Shown: piece by piece, positions 8,654-17,212 of the stretch
Position numbering within the stretch: the first letter of the stretch is position 1
Layout of the letters: the number at the start of each line of letters is the position of its first letter
Origin: Nocardia ignorata NBRC 108230
GTDB taxonomy: Bacteria > Actinomycetota > Actinomycetes > Mycobacteriales > Mycobacteriaceae
Direction: 5' to 3'
Assembly: GCF_001612905.1 (NCBI RefSeq)
Contig: NZ_BDBI01000008.1
Span: 124,001-188,000, forward strand
DNA length: 64,000 nucleotides
Translations under genes and position numbers: made by a program
The notes under the pieces: generated by a model
The model's database searches: none
What the model saw: only the letters and a program-made list of their open reading frames with translations
Told to the model about the DNA's origin: nothing

Positions 8654-9451
8654 ATGACCACAAATCCCCGCACCGCGCTGATCACCGGCGCGTCCGCCGG
8701 CATCGGCGCGGCGTTCGCCCACCACCTCGCCGCGAACGGTTACCAACTGCTGCTCGTCGCCCGCCGCGCCGATCGTCTCCGGGAACTCGCCACACAGCTG
8801 ACCGCACGCCACGATGTGCGGTGCGAGGTGTTCGCCGCCGACCTCACCGACAACGCCGCACCAGCCGCGATCGTGGACTACGCCGACCGGCAGGGCTTGC
8901 CCGTCGACGTCCTGATCAACAACGCCGGTCTCTCGGGCAAGACAGCATTCGCCGACACCCCGTGGAACGCCCTGGCTGGGGAGAACCAGTTGATGGTCAC
9001 CGCCCCGACGGAACTCGCCCACCTGGTCATCCCCGGCATGAAGAAGCGCCACTGGGGTCGCATCGTCAACCTGTCGTCGGTCGCTGCCTTCGCCCCGCCC
9101 GGCGCCGGCTTGCTCTACACGGGCATCAAGTCCTACGTCCTCGACACCTCGCAGGCCCTCGACATGGAACTCGAACACCACGGCATCCACGTCACCGCGC
9201 TGTGCCCCGGCTTCACCCGCACCGAATTCCACGATGTCATGGGCACGCGCGACAAAGCCGACCATCTGCGCCGCATCCTCTGGCAGCAGCCCGACGCTGT
9301 AGTCGCCGAGGGCTGGGACGCTGTGATGAAAGGCAAGCCCGTATGTGTCCCGGGCATCGTCAACAAGATCTCCGCCGCCGCCATGAAGCCCTTGCCCGTC
9401 CGCCTGGGCTACCTCCTCGGAAAGACCTTCAACCCCTTCAAGAACAGCTGA
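8654..9451 (+). CDS. short-chain dehydrogenase/reductase (SDR)
   Basis: 265 residues, a classical SDR: TGASAGIG cofactor loop, INNAG, catalytic Ser in VNLSSVA and YTGIK for Tyr/Lys, followed by LCPGFTRTEF. It starts 10 bases after an AAGGAA ribosome-binding site. The C-terminal extension (PVRLGYLLGKTFNPF) resembles SDRs active on lipid-like ketones or acyl substrates. It converges with and overlaps the cyclase gene by 14 bases. The substrate is unknown. Confidence 0.88.
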   Translation: MTTNPRTALITGASAGIGAAFAHHLAANGYQLLLVARRADRLRELATQLTARHDVRCEVFAADLTDNAAPAAIVDYADRQGLPVDVLINNAGLSGKTAFADTPWNALAGENQLMVTAPTELAHLVIPGMKKRHWGRIVNLSSVAAFAPPGAGLLYTGIKSYVLDTSQALDMELEHHGIHVTALCPGFTRTEFHDVMGTRDKADHLRRILWQQPDAVVAEGWDAVMKGKPVCVPGIVNKISAAAMKPLPVRLGYLLGKTFNPFKNS

Positions 9452-10106
9452 GGTCGCCGACCCGGGCGACCGCCCGGATCGGTGCGCCGTCGGCCCCACG
9501 CAGCGGCAGCGGAAACAGCGAAACCTCGATCGATTCGCCTGACGCCTGCGCGTTCGACAGCTCGTCGAGTGCGGTGAGGTTCTCGGCGATCACGGCGTGC
9601 GCACCGCACAGGATCCGGTGTGCGGGGAGGTCAAGGTCGTCGGTCCCGGACGGATCGATGCTCGGCGCGTCGATGCCGATGGTCCGGATTCCCTTGTCCA
9701 CCAGCAGTTGTGCGGCTTCCAGGTGCAGGTATGGGTGGGTGAAGTAGTCCGGGGTGCCCCATCGCGACGACCAACCGGTGGCGATCAGCACGACCGTGCC
9801 GGGTGGCAGGTCGACGTCGAACAGGGTCGGTCCGATCGCGGTGTGCGCGGGCACCGATCGCGCATCCACGATCCAGGCTGGTCCGACGAAGCGCTCGAGG
9901 GGCAGTTGGTCCAATGTCGGCAGACTGTCGTCCAGATGAGCGGGCGCGTCGACGTGCGTCCCGGATTGCGACCCGAGATGCACGCGCAGCACGTTCACCC
10001 CGTCGGTGGCGGCACGCAATGCCGGTTCCAGCAGAACTTCCGGATCGCCCGGGAACACCGGCATGCCGGTGTGGATCGGCCGGGTCAGATCGATCAGGCG
10101 CACCAC
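9438..10106 (-). CDS. cyclase family protein (kynurenine-formamidase-like)
   Basis: About 222 residues. The HxGTHxDxxxH metal-binding signature of the cyclase/KynB fold is visible as SQSGTHVDAPAH, along with IDLTRPIHTGMPVFPGDP at the N-terminus and GIDAPSID in the middle. Members hydrolyse N-formylkynurenine or related amides and lactones; no kynurenine genes are nearby, so specificity is open. GTG 10106 or 10103 is the likely start because the conserved region begins there and upstream translation looks non-coding. No strong ribosome-binding site is visible. Confidence 0.82.
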   Translation of the reverse strand: MVRLIDLTRPIHTGMPVFPGDPEVLLEPALRAATDGVNVLRVHLGSQSGTHVDAPAHLDDSLPTLDQLPLERFVGPAWIVDARSVPAHTAIGPTLFDVDLPPGTVVLIATGWSSRWGTPDYFTHPYLHLEAAQLLVDKGIRTIGIDAPSIDPSGTDDLDLPAHRILCGAHAVIAENLTALDELSNAQASGESIEVSLFPLPLRGADGAPIRAVARVGDLSCS

Positions 10107-10238
10107 GTCAGCATACGAGAGCCGTCGACCGTGCTGGGGCCGCTGTGCTCCAACCACGCGAAAACCGTTGGTGCTACGTGATATTCGACCGATAACCTGG
10201 ATCAGACCCGCCGAGTAGCTCAGGGGAGGAGCGAAACT

Positions 10239-10406
10239 ATGTGGGGTTGGGGGAAATCTGTCGCCGAGCACGCGGCCGCCACCGCGTGGACCACCTGGCC
10301 GCCGCCGGAAAAGCCACCGACCGTCGTCGACCCACCGCCGGGTCGCGCGGCACGACCATTTGAAGCCGGTCGTGCCGAGTGGTTCGACAGCGGGTCGGGT
10401 CGGTAG
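10239..10406 (+). CDS. small hypothetical protein, 55 residues
   Basis: ATG 10239 is preceded by GGGGAGGA ending 8 bases upstream, an almost ideal ribosome-binding site. The product starts MWGWGKSVAEHAAATAW and continues with a proline-rich stretch (WPPPEKPPTVVDPPPGR), ending at TAG 10404. It lies in what would otherwise be a 370-base gap before the 207-residue gene and may share its transcript. No domain, signal peptide or homologue is recognised. Support comes from the ribosome-binding site and lack of another explanation only. Confidence 0.45.
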   Translation: MWGWGKSVAEHAAATAWTTWPPPEKPPTVVDPPPGRAARPFEAGRAEWFDSGSGR

Positions 10407-10477
10407 GTACGCAGCACCTGGTCGAAGGTCGGTTTCCGATCGTATTCAGGGGTATACGGGCCCCGAGGGAGGTGTCC

Positions 10478-11101
10478 ATGTACGACCAGTTCACAGCGGC
10501 CGATGAGCAGCCCGTCTCGTCGGCCTACGCGCGCATCGCATTCGCCGACAATCTGTTGCGGGCCGCAACCCGACCGGAACGCATCGCCGAGGTGTTCGCG
10601 ACGATCATCGGCGACCGCATCGAAACCGGCCCGATCACCGTCGGCCCGGGTGGGTTGGTCTCCGCGACCGCGGCAGGCCGCACCGAGCGCGCGCAGGTCA
10701 CACCTTCACAGACGGATTGCTGCGAGATGGCGGTGTTGGTACCGGTCACGTTCCGGATTCAGGCAAGGCTTGGTGGAATCCCTGCCCACTACCTCGCCGC
10801 AGCATGTGTGCGGACTCGAGTCACCGTTGTCCCCGCCGCCCCGTGTGCGCTGGTGGTTCGGCATCAGTCGATCTCGCGGCACAATGTGACCATCAAGGTG
10901 CGAGCGAAGAACGCCCTCGCTCGACTCGCCGAGCCCTTCGCGCACCTGAACTCCCTGATCACCGATCAGGTGGTCAGCTACGTCAACAGGCTGGTGACGA
11001 GCCCGCGGGTGCGTGAGTTGAGCCGCATCGACGTAGCCCAGCTCATCGAACGCGCCTGGGACACCGGACTTGTCACCGGCCGCATGGTCGGTCATCAGTG
11101 A
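10478..11101 (+). CDS. conserved protein of unknown function
   Basis: 207 residues from ATG 10478, which has GGGAGG 6 bases upstream. Features seen are two neighbouring cysteines in TDCCEMAVLVPV, a beta-rich central part and an amphipathic C-terminal helix region ending LIERAWDTGLVTGR. There is no signal peptide or membrane helix. The last 4 bases overlap the epimerase start (GTGA), so the two are translationally coupled. I do not recognise the family. Confidence 0.7.
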   Translation: MYDQFTAADEQPVSSAYARIAFADNLLRAATRPERIAEVFATIIGDRIETGPITVGPGGLVSATAAGRTERAQVTPSQTDCCEMAVLVPVTFRIQARLGGIPAHYLAAACVRTRVTVVPAAPCALVVRHQSISRHNVTIKVRAKNALARLAEPFAHLNSLITDQVVSYVNRLVTSPRVRELSRIDVAQLIERAWDTGLVTGRMVGHQ

Positions 11102-12171
11102 AGGTCGTGATCACCGGCGCGAGCGGCAGTGTAGGTACGGCACTGCTGCGCACCGTGCGTGCGGAGGGTTGTGAGGTGGTGGGTGTCGTCCGGCGCCCAC
11201 CACCAGCAGACTGCCCTCCCTACACCGGTGTGCGCTGGGTTCGCTGCGATATCGGCGACCCGGCGGCGCTGCCGCGGCTGACTCACGCGTGCACCGGCGC
11301 GGATGCCCTCGTCCATCTGGCGTGGGCGATCAATCCGCGCACCGGAGATCCGCCGATGGAACGGACGAACCGCGTCGGCACGGGCAATGTGCTGCAAGCC
11401 GCCGCAGCCTGCGGGGTCACCCACCTGACATGTGCGTCTTCGGTGGCGACCTGCACACCGACCGCACGATGGCGACGAGTCGATGAGCGGTGGCCGCAGG
11501 ACGGCATCACCACCAGCGCCTACAGCAGGGGGAAGGTCGTCCTCGAACAACAACTCGACGCCTTCGCCCGCGCGCACCCCTCGATACGAATCGCACGGAT
11601 CCGTCCGTGTGCTGTCGCGCAAGACGCCGCCGCCGCCGAGATCGCCGACTGGGTACTGAGCCCGTGGCCGGCGCGTGCCGTCATCGGTCACCGCCTGCTG
11701 CCGGTGCCCCTGTGGCGCGATCTTCGCCTGCAGCTGGTGCACGCCGAGGACGTGGCCGCCGCGATCTGGCTGATCGTGCGCGAACGGGCGACGGGAGCCT
11801 TCGGTCTCGCCGCCGAACCGGTGCTTTCGGCGCCCGTTCTCGCCACGATCTTCGGCGGATTCCGGCTTCCTGTGCCACGGCCGGTGCTGGCCGCTGCCGC
11901 ATGGGCAGGTTGGCGGCTGGGATTGCAACCGTTGCACCCCGGCTGGCTCGATCTGGCCGACCAGGTGTGCTTGGTCGACGCGGGCCGCGCCCACCGAGAG
12001 CTCGGCTGGTCACCGAAGCACGACGCCATCGCCGTCGCCACTGAACTCGCCGCCGGGTTTCGCGCGCACCGACGCGGCGACAGCCCGGCGCTGGCACCGC
12101 CACGAGTACCTTTTCATTTCGGATCGCCGACGCATCAGAGCCAGGCCCCGCCGCGCCGCGCCGGACCATGA
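11098..12171 (+). CDS. NAD-dependent epimerase/dehydratase family protein
   Basis: 357 residues, extended SDR fold. MKVVITGASGSVGTALLRT holds the GxxGxxG nucleotide-binding motif, LVHLAWA the family-typical third strand, TNRVGTGNVLQAA the substrate helix and YSRGK the catalytic Tyr/Lys. It starts at a GTG overlapping the previous stop by 4 bases. A basic, proline-rich tail after about residue 325 looks disordered. Related mycobacterial proteins act on sugar nucleotides or steroid-like molecules, but the substrate is not predictable here. Confidence 0.85.
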   Translation: MKVVITGASGSVGTALLRTVRAEGCEVVGVVRRPPPADCPPYTGVRWVRCDIGDPAALPRLTHACTGADALVHLAWAINPRTGDPPMERTNRVGTGNVLQAAAACGVTHLTCASSVATCTPTARWRRVDERWPQDGITTSAYSRGKVVLEQQLDAFARAHPSIRIARIRPCAVAQDAAAAEIADWVLSPWPARAVIGHRLLPVPLWRDLRLQLVHAEDVAAAIWLIVRERATGAFGLAAEPVLSAPVLATIFGGFRLPVPRPVLAAAAWAGWRLGLQPLHPGWLDLADQVCLVDAGRAHRELGWSPKHDAIAVATELAAGFRAHRRGDSPALAPPRVPFHFGSPTHQSQAPPRRAGP

Positions 12172-12652
12172 GCGGAACGCAGCCTCGGTGCTCACTGAGC
12201 GCGCGCTACGACGGTGTGAGCAATGCCGGTCTTGTGGATGCGCACACGTGCCGGCCGCTGCGGCCTTGTCCAGCATCACCAGGCCCCGATCCGGAAACCG
12301 CTCTCTCCCAGCGAAACCGGTGATGCCCGTCGGCTGTCATCGCGTCGAGTCACGGCCGACGTGGAACCGGCCTTGCTCCGCGCCGAGGTCGGCGTACTTG
12401 CACAGCCTGCGCGCCACCCGACCCAGTGCAGGCCTCGGCCACCACGGCTCTGGACCCATCGTCGTCACCGACAATCCCGACTCCCGACATCACACGGTTC
12501 ACTCCTGGATTGCCCGATCCGTGCGCGAGCAATATCGCGCCGCGATCACCTCGTGCAATCGACACCTCGAACACGCGCGCGGAACGTGGCGATGCGGTTT
12601 GTGGCCCCGAGCACCGGGTAGGCATCGCATACCCGCACTGGGAGGAGGACAG
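12172..12652. other. 481-base region without a supported gene
   Basis: All reading frames here give arginine- and serine-rich shadow translations without recognisable motifs on either strand. It probably contains the promoter of the hemerythrin operon and may include eroded coding sequence, but nothing can be supported. Confidence 0.4.
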
Positions 12653-13393
12653 GTGCCACGGTCACTATCCGTCCAAACAGAAGACGAACTCGGTGGCGCG
12701 CTGAGTGTGTTGACGCTGCAACGCCGCGACCACCATCGGCTGGACCTGCTCTTGGAGCGCGTCGCGAACACCACCGGCAGTCAGCGCCAAGATGCTCTGA
12801 CCGCGCTGTGCCGCCTCGTCTTCCCACATGCGTTCGCGGAGGAGGCGGTGCTGTGGCCGCTGGTTCGCCGGACCCTGCCGGACGGTCCGGCGCTGACGTT
12901 GCGGGTGGAACAGGAACATCAGGAGATCAACGAGCTGTTCGCCGAGCTGGAACGGACGGATCCAGACAGCCCGCAGCACCGTCGATTGTTCGAGCGTATC
13001 GCCCAGCTACTCCGGCAGGACGCGCGAGACGAGGAGGACCTACTTCTGCCGAAGCTGCAGGAGGCGCTGGATCCGCGTGCGTTGCGCCGGGCCGGCCTGC
13101 TGTGGTCGGCGCTGCGGTACACCGCTCCCACTCGTCCGCACCCGACCGTCTCGCGACGGCCACCGGGCAACGCGCTCGCCGCGCTGCCGCTGACCGGACT
13201 GGATCGGGCGCGGGATCGGCTCGACCAGGCTGCTCGACGAGCACCTGCCTCGTTGGCGGCCGGATGCCGAAACACCAGCCACGTCCTCGCCTCTGTCGCC
13301 GGAGCCGTCGAGCACCTGCCGCTGCTGCGTCGCGGCGAGCATTCGACCACGCGAGCTGGCACTTCCGAGAGGTTTCGAAAGGGAATGTCATGA
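12653..13393 (+). CDS. hemerythrin HHE cation-binding domain protein
   Basis: 246 residues when begun at GTG 12653, which follows GGAGGAGG by 4 bases. Residues 15-150 form an HHE helical bundle: RRDHHRLDLLLERV, LVFPHAFAEEAVLWP, EQEHQEINELF and ARDEEDLLLPKL supply the His/Glu ligands of a di-iron site that binds O2, NO or iron. The last helix has Asp where a His is often found. The C-terminal third is basic and low-complexity. It overlaps the following SRPBCC gene by 4 bases (ATGA). Confidence 0.85.
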   Translation: MPRSLSVQTEDELGGALSVLTLQRRDHHRLDLLLERVANTTGSQRQDALTALCRLVFPHAFAEEAVLWPLVRRTLPDGPALTLRVEQEHQEINELFAELERTDPDSPQHRRLFERIAQLLRQDARDEEDLLLPKLQEALDPRALRRAGLLWSALRYTAPTRPHPTVSRRPPGNALAALPLTGLDRARDRLDQAARRAPASLAAGCRNTSHVLASVAGAVEHLPLLRRGEHSTTRAGTSERFRKGMS

Positions 13394-13908
13394 GTTACAT
13401 CGAGAAGGCCAAGGAACAACTGACAGATCTCGTGGGGAAGGTCGTCCATTCCGGCAGTAGCGGTGGCGGCGCGCAAACCGTCACGATCAGCCGCCCGCGC
13501 GCCGAGGTCGAACAGTTCTGGCACGATCCCGAGAAGCTGTCGCAGATGCTCGGTGACGTGGCCGGGGTCCGTTCGACGGGACCGACGAGCTACGAATGGG
13601 TTCTGCACCGCCGGGACGAGGACCCGATCACCTGGGACACCATTCTGGAGACCCAGGAAGACGGCCTGCGTTTTGTCGGTGCCACCGAGAACGGCGTCCA
13701 CGCCGGGCCCGCCGAGATCCGCGTGACATTCCGGGACGCGCCCCGCGGTGCCGGGACCGAGGTGAGCTTGCGGGTCGAGTCACCGGTACCCGACTTTCTC
13801 ATCGGCGCAGCCACATTCAAGGTGCTCTACCGGGCGCGCGCATTGCTGCAGACCGGTGAGGTACCCACCCTCGCCCACAATCCGAGCGCGCGTGCGGCCG
13901 CGCACTGA
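13390..13908 (+). CDS. SRPBCC / cyclase-dehydrase family protein
   Basis: 172 residues. After an N-terminal helix (SYIEKAKEQLTDLVGKVV) the SRPBCC fold begins with QTVTISRPRAEVEQFWHDPE, the cofactor-free hydrophobic-ligand-binding fold. The ATG overlaps the hemerythrin stop (ATGA) and the gene ends 15 bases before the alcohol dehydrogenase. Related pairs of SRPBCC protein and zinc dehydrogenase occur in other actinobacteria, so a shared stress or aldehyde-handling function is plausible but unproven. Confidence 0.85.
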   Translation: MSYIEKAKEQLTDLVGKVVHSGSSGGGAQTVTISRPRAEVEQFWHDPEKLSQMLGDVAGVRSTGPTSYEWVLHRRDEDPITWDTILETQEDGLRFVGATENGVHAGPAEIRVTFRDAPRGAGTEVSLRVESPVPDFLIGAATFKVLYRARALLQTGEVPTLAHNPSARAAAH

Positions 13909-13923
13909 CCTAGGAGGCGACAC

Positions 13924-15093
13924 ATGCGTGCACTCTGTTGGAACGGCGTCAACGATCTGGCGGTGGAAACGGTCGACGACCCGTCACTGCTCAACCCGCA
14001 CGACGTCATCGTTCGGGTCGGCTTGACCACGACCTGCGGATCGGATCTGCATTTCATCGACGGCTACCTGCCCGGCATGCGCGAAGGCGACGTGTTCGGG
14101 CACGAGTTCATGGGTGAGGTTGTCGAGGTGGGCCGTGAAGTCACCGCGCGCAAAGTCGGTGACCGCGTGGTGGTTCCGTCGTTCATCGGGTGCGGGTCCT
14201 GCTGGTTCTGCGAGCACGACCTGTGGTCGTCGTGTGACACGACGAATCCGAATGCTGAACTGCAACAGCCGATTCTGGGGTATCCGACCGGGGGAATCTA
14301 TGGATACACCCATCCGTTCGGTGGCTATCAGGGATCGCACGCGCAGTATGTGCGCGTGCCGTTCGGCGACGTCAACTGCTTCACCGTCCCCGAGGGCATC
14401 ACCGACGAGCAGGCGCTGTTCCTCTCCGACGCCGTGCCGACCGGCTTGATGGGCGCGGACTTCTGCGACATCGCACCCGGTGACACGGTCGCGGTGTGGG
14501 GCAGTGGTGGGGTGGGCCTCATGGCCGGGCATACCGCCCGCTTGCTCGGCGCGGGTCAGGTCATCGTCATCGATCGGTATCCGGAACGATTGGCTCTGGC
14601 GCGCGAACGGTTCGGTGCCGAAACCATCGACTACACCGCGGTCGACAGCGTGCTGGAGGCGGTGCGGGAGATGACCGGGGGTCGCGGCCCGGACGCCTGC
14701 ATCGAGGCGGTCGGGATGGAAGCGCACGGCACCGGATTGCAGCAGGTCTACGACCGCGCAAAGCAATTGTTGCGGCTGGAGACCGACCGCGCGACTCCGT
14801 TGCGTGAAGCGATCGTCGCGTGCCGCAAAGGCGGGGTCGTGTCGGTACTCGGTGTCTACGGGCTGACCGACAAGTTCCCGATGGGTGTGGTGACCAACAA
14901 GGGCCTGACGATCCGATCGTCGCAGCAGCACGGTCAGCGATACATGCCGCGGATGTTCGACTACATCCAGCAGGGCGATCTCGATCCGTCGTATCTCATC
15001 ACGCACGACTTACCGCTGGAGGACGCGGTGCGCGGTTACGACATCTTCAAGAACAAGCGCGAAGGTTGCATCCGGGCGGTATTTCGCCCATGA
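13924..15093 (+). CDS. zinc-dependent alcohol dehydrogenase (MDR superfamily)
   Basis: 389 residues. The catalytic-zinc ligands are in TTCGSDLH and GHEFMGEV, and a structural-zinc lobe follows (CGSCWFCEHDLWSSC). The NAD-binding motif is VWGSGGVGLMA. The length and GHEFMGE pattern resemble glutathione-independent formaldehyde dehydrogenase-like MDR proteins. A good ribosome-binding site (TAGGAGG) precedes ATG 13924. It overlaps the DUF1360 gene by 4 bases. It probably oxidises or dismutates an aldehyde or alcohol; the substrate is not known. Confidence 0.9.
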   Translation: MRALCWNGVNDLAVETVDDPSLLNPHDVIVRVGLTTTCGSDLHFIDGYLPGMREGDVFGHEFMGEVVEVGREVTARKVGDRVVVPSFIGCGSCWFCEHDLWSSCDTTNPNAELQQPILGYPTGGIYGYTHPFGGYQGSHAQYVRVPFGDVNCFTVPEGITDEQALFLSDAVPTGLMGADFCDIAPGDTVAVWGSGGVGLMAGHTARLLGAGQVIVIDRYPERLALARERFGAETIDYTAVDSVLEAVREMTGGRGPDACIEAVGMEAHGTGLQQVYDRAKQLLRLETDRATPLREAIVACRKGGVVSVLGVYGLTDKFPMGVVTNKGLTIRSSQQHGQRYMPRMFDYIQQGDLDPSYLITHDLPLEDAVRGYDIFKNKREGCIRAVFRP

Positions 15094-15560
15094 ACGAGAG
15101 CCAGCGCCGCTTGAGCGGGTACGCCGCGACGATGGGGCTCTACGCGGTGGTCGTCGCCGCTGTCGCACTGTTGAGCAGAGTGACCGATCGTCGACTTCCG
15201 CGCGCCATGACCGTACCGGAACTGATCACCACCGCCGCTGCCGCACACAAACTCTCCCGCACTGCAACAAAGGCGGCCGTCACCAGACCCGTGCGAGCCC
15301 CGTTCACCGAAGAGGTCGGCACCGGTGGCCCCGGCGAAGTGATGGAGCGACCGAAGGGCCAACAGGGCATCCAGCACACGATCGGCGAATTACTCAGCTG
15401 CCCTTTCTGTTTCGATGTGTGGGCAGTCACGGCGCTCACGGTCGGACACGTCTTCGCACCCGGTACGACCCGCTTGGTAGCCGACGGGATGACAGCCCTG
15501 GTCGGCGCCGACTTTCTGCACCTCGCGTACGCCGCGGCCCAACAGCTGGCCGAAGGTTAG
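15090..15560 (+). CDS. DUF1360 membrane protein
   Basis: 156 residues. There is a hydrophobic N-terminal helix (YAVVVAAVALLS) and a C-terminal part with the ELLSCPFCFDVWAV motif, in which the CPFC pair is typical of DUF1360, a family of small membrane proteins of unknown function also seen near spore or stress genes. It ends the four-gene hemerythrin operon, each member overlapping or nearly touching the next, and is followed by a strong terminator at 15693. Confidence 0.85.
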   Translation: MNESQRRLSGYAATMGLYAVVVAAVALLSRVTDRRLPRAMTVPELITTAAAAHKLSRTATKAAVTRPVRAPFTEEVGTGGPGEVMERPKGQQGIQHTIGELLSCPFCFDVWAVTALTVGHVFAPGTTRLVADGMTALVGADFLHLAYAAAQQLAEG

Positions 15561-15692
15561 TTCGCGGTCACGCCGTCGGTCTACGTTCGCGAGGGCCAGG
15601 TGCCCGGAAGCTCGACCACTGGCCGGCTCAGGTCTTCGGTCAGACCACATCGAGGAGTCACTGGTCTGTCCGGCCAGGTCCGCTTGCCTACG

Positions 15693-15735
15693 GCGCCGGC
15701 GCGAGAGTCTTCGGAGACCGAGCTCGCGCCGGCGC
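15693..15735. terminator. bidirectional terminator with nested tetraloop hairpin
   Basis: GCGCCGGCGCGAG at 15693-15705 and CTCGCGCCGGCGC at 15723-15735 form a perfect 13-bp stem. Inside it GTCT-TCGG-AGAC forms a second hairpin with a UUCG-type loop. It lies between the convergent DUF1360 and MFS genes. Confidence 0.75.
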
Positions 15736-15748
15736 GTCGAGCGGCGGT

Positions 15749-16942
15749 CTAAGGTGCCGGTCGTGACTTGTCGAGCCGGATCAGGGGGCCGGCCAGCACT
15801 GCGAGCACGGCTCCGAGCAGGCAAACCGACGTCAGAGCCATCTCCTGCGTGAGGATCACGGCCGCCAACACCGGGGTGCAGCTGATACCCAATTGAAAGG
15901 CTGAGACCGTGGTGGCTCCCGCGAGAGTCGGCGCGTCGCCGGCGATGGTGAACACCCGGCCGTACAGGGCGGGGTTGATCACAAACGCCGCCACACCCAG
16001 CAGAAATACCGCAGGAACGACGATCCAGATCTGTCGCATCGACACCGCGAGCACCACGGACAGAATCACGATCGCGCCGGTTCCGGTGCCCAGTGCCAAA
16101 TGGGGGCGCCGGTCGGAGATCCGGCCACCGATTGTCAACCCGGCGAAGGCCCCGATGCCGAACAGCGCGAGGACGGCCGGGATCCAGACCTCGCCGATAT
16201 CGGTGATGTCGCCCAGCATGGCGGCCAGGTAGTTGAACGTGAGCATGTATGCCGCGGTGGTCGTGATGGTGATCGCATAGATCACCCACAGCTTCGGCTT
16301 GCGTATTGTGGCGAGTTCGCGTGTCACGACCGATCCGGCGCCTGGTCGGGAATCCGTTGCGGTAGCGGGAATCCCGAGAACACAACCGGCGATCCCGACC
16401 AGCGTGAGGGCGACCACGGCCCAGAATCCGCCCCGCCACCCACTGAAATGGCTCAATAGTGTGCCCAAGGGTCCGCCTGCGACCATCGCGACGCTGAGCC
16501 CGCTCACCACCACGCCGGACGCGCGAGCGTTGCGGTCGGGAGTGACCAGGCCGATCGCGGTCACCGACGCGATCGCGAAGAATCCGGCATAGGCGATACC
16601 GGCCACGACTCTGGAGGCCAGCAGTACCGGATAGCTGCCGAGCAGGCCGATCGCGATGCTCAGGGCGAAGACGACCTGTGTGGCCAGCAGCGCGGTGCGG
16701 CGCGGCAACCTCAGGCTGAGTACAGCGAACGGCGGTCCACCGAACACGACACCAAGTGCGAAGGCGGTGATGAGCATGCCGGCCGAGGACAGCGGCACAT
16801 CGAGGTCGGTGGCGACATCGGGAAGCACACCCGCGAGCAGGAACTCGGCGGTGCCCATCGCGAACAGGCTGAAGCCGAGCAGGTATACCCCGGCGGGCAG
16901 GCGGTCGCTGCGTCGGTCCGTGAGCTGTGTGGTGACGGTCAT
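15749..16942 (-). CDS. MFS transporter, Cmx/CmrA-type drug efflux
   Basis: 397 residues with about 12 hydrophobic segments. LFAMGTAEFLLAGVLPDVA at residues 26-44 is the characteristic first helix of the DHA1 subfamily that includes chloramphenicol exporters, and the GxxxDR-type loop (SLRLPRRTALL) follows helix 2. It probably exports a hydrophobic drug or metabolite by proton antiport. ATG 16942 overlaps the stop of the 60-residue relic ORF by 4 bases, so it is likely expressed by translational coupling with it. Confidence 0.88.
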   Translation of the reverse strand: MTVTTQLTDRRSDRLPAGVYLLGFSLFAMGTAEFLLAGVLPDVATDLDVPLSSAGMLITAFALGVVFGGPPFAVLSLRLPRRTALLATQVVFALSIAIGLLGSYPVLLASRVVAGIAYAGFFAIASVTAIGLVTPDRNARASGVVVSGLSVAMVAGGPLGTLLSHFSGWRGGFWAVVALTLVGIAGCVLGIPATATDSRPGAGSVVTRELATIRKPKLWVIYAITITTTAAYMLTFNYLAAMLGDITDIGEVWIPAVLALFGIGAFAGLTIGGRISDRRPHLALGTGTGAIVILSVVLAVSMRQIWIVVPAVFLLGVAAFVINPALYGRVFTIAGDAPTLAGATTVSAFQLGISCTPVLAAVILTQEMALTSVCLLGAVLAVLAGPLIRLDKSRPAP

Positions 16943-17121
16943 CGACGATCACCTGCCGACGCGACGTCACGCACGGACCTGTGTATCAGGCGCACCCCGT
17001 AGTCTGCCAACCGTTCTCGTTCGGCCTCGATTCCGTCGACGCCGGTCGCGTCGAACTCCGTCGGCGGCATGCCGCCGCGGGATGGAAACCCATGCATAGC
17101 CGTATCCACTGTTTCGTTCAT
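16939..17121 (-). pseudogene. 60-residue relic of a thioredoxin-reductase-like flavoprotein
   Basis: The ORF begins at ATG 17121 with a good GGAGGTG site and ends in an ATGA overlap with the MFS gene. AMHGFPSRGGMPPTEF followed by RLADYGVRLIHRSV resembles the segment of thioredoxin-reductase-like FAD/NAD(P) oxidoreductases that normally reads HGFLxRDGxPPxE and then YGVE. The preceding FAD-binding GxGxxG and all later domains are absent. It may survive as a leader ORF for the pump. Assignment rests on a short motif only. Confidence 0.5.
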
Positions 17122-17212
17122 TTGTGAGCACCTCCGAGACGAGCATCGGTGTGCCTGTGCGGTATCGGCAAACAACCTTGCCGATTCCGGGATGGATTGG
17201 TTGGCTGGCCGG

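Noticed and set aside
10205..10232. tRNA-like D-arm sequence (GTAGCTCAGGGGAGGAGC)
   Set aside because: GCTC/GAGC can pair as in a D-stem, but no anticodon stem, T-arm (GGTTCGA) or acceptor stem follows. The GGAGG is better explained as the ribosome-binding site of the small ORF at 10239.
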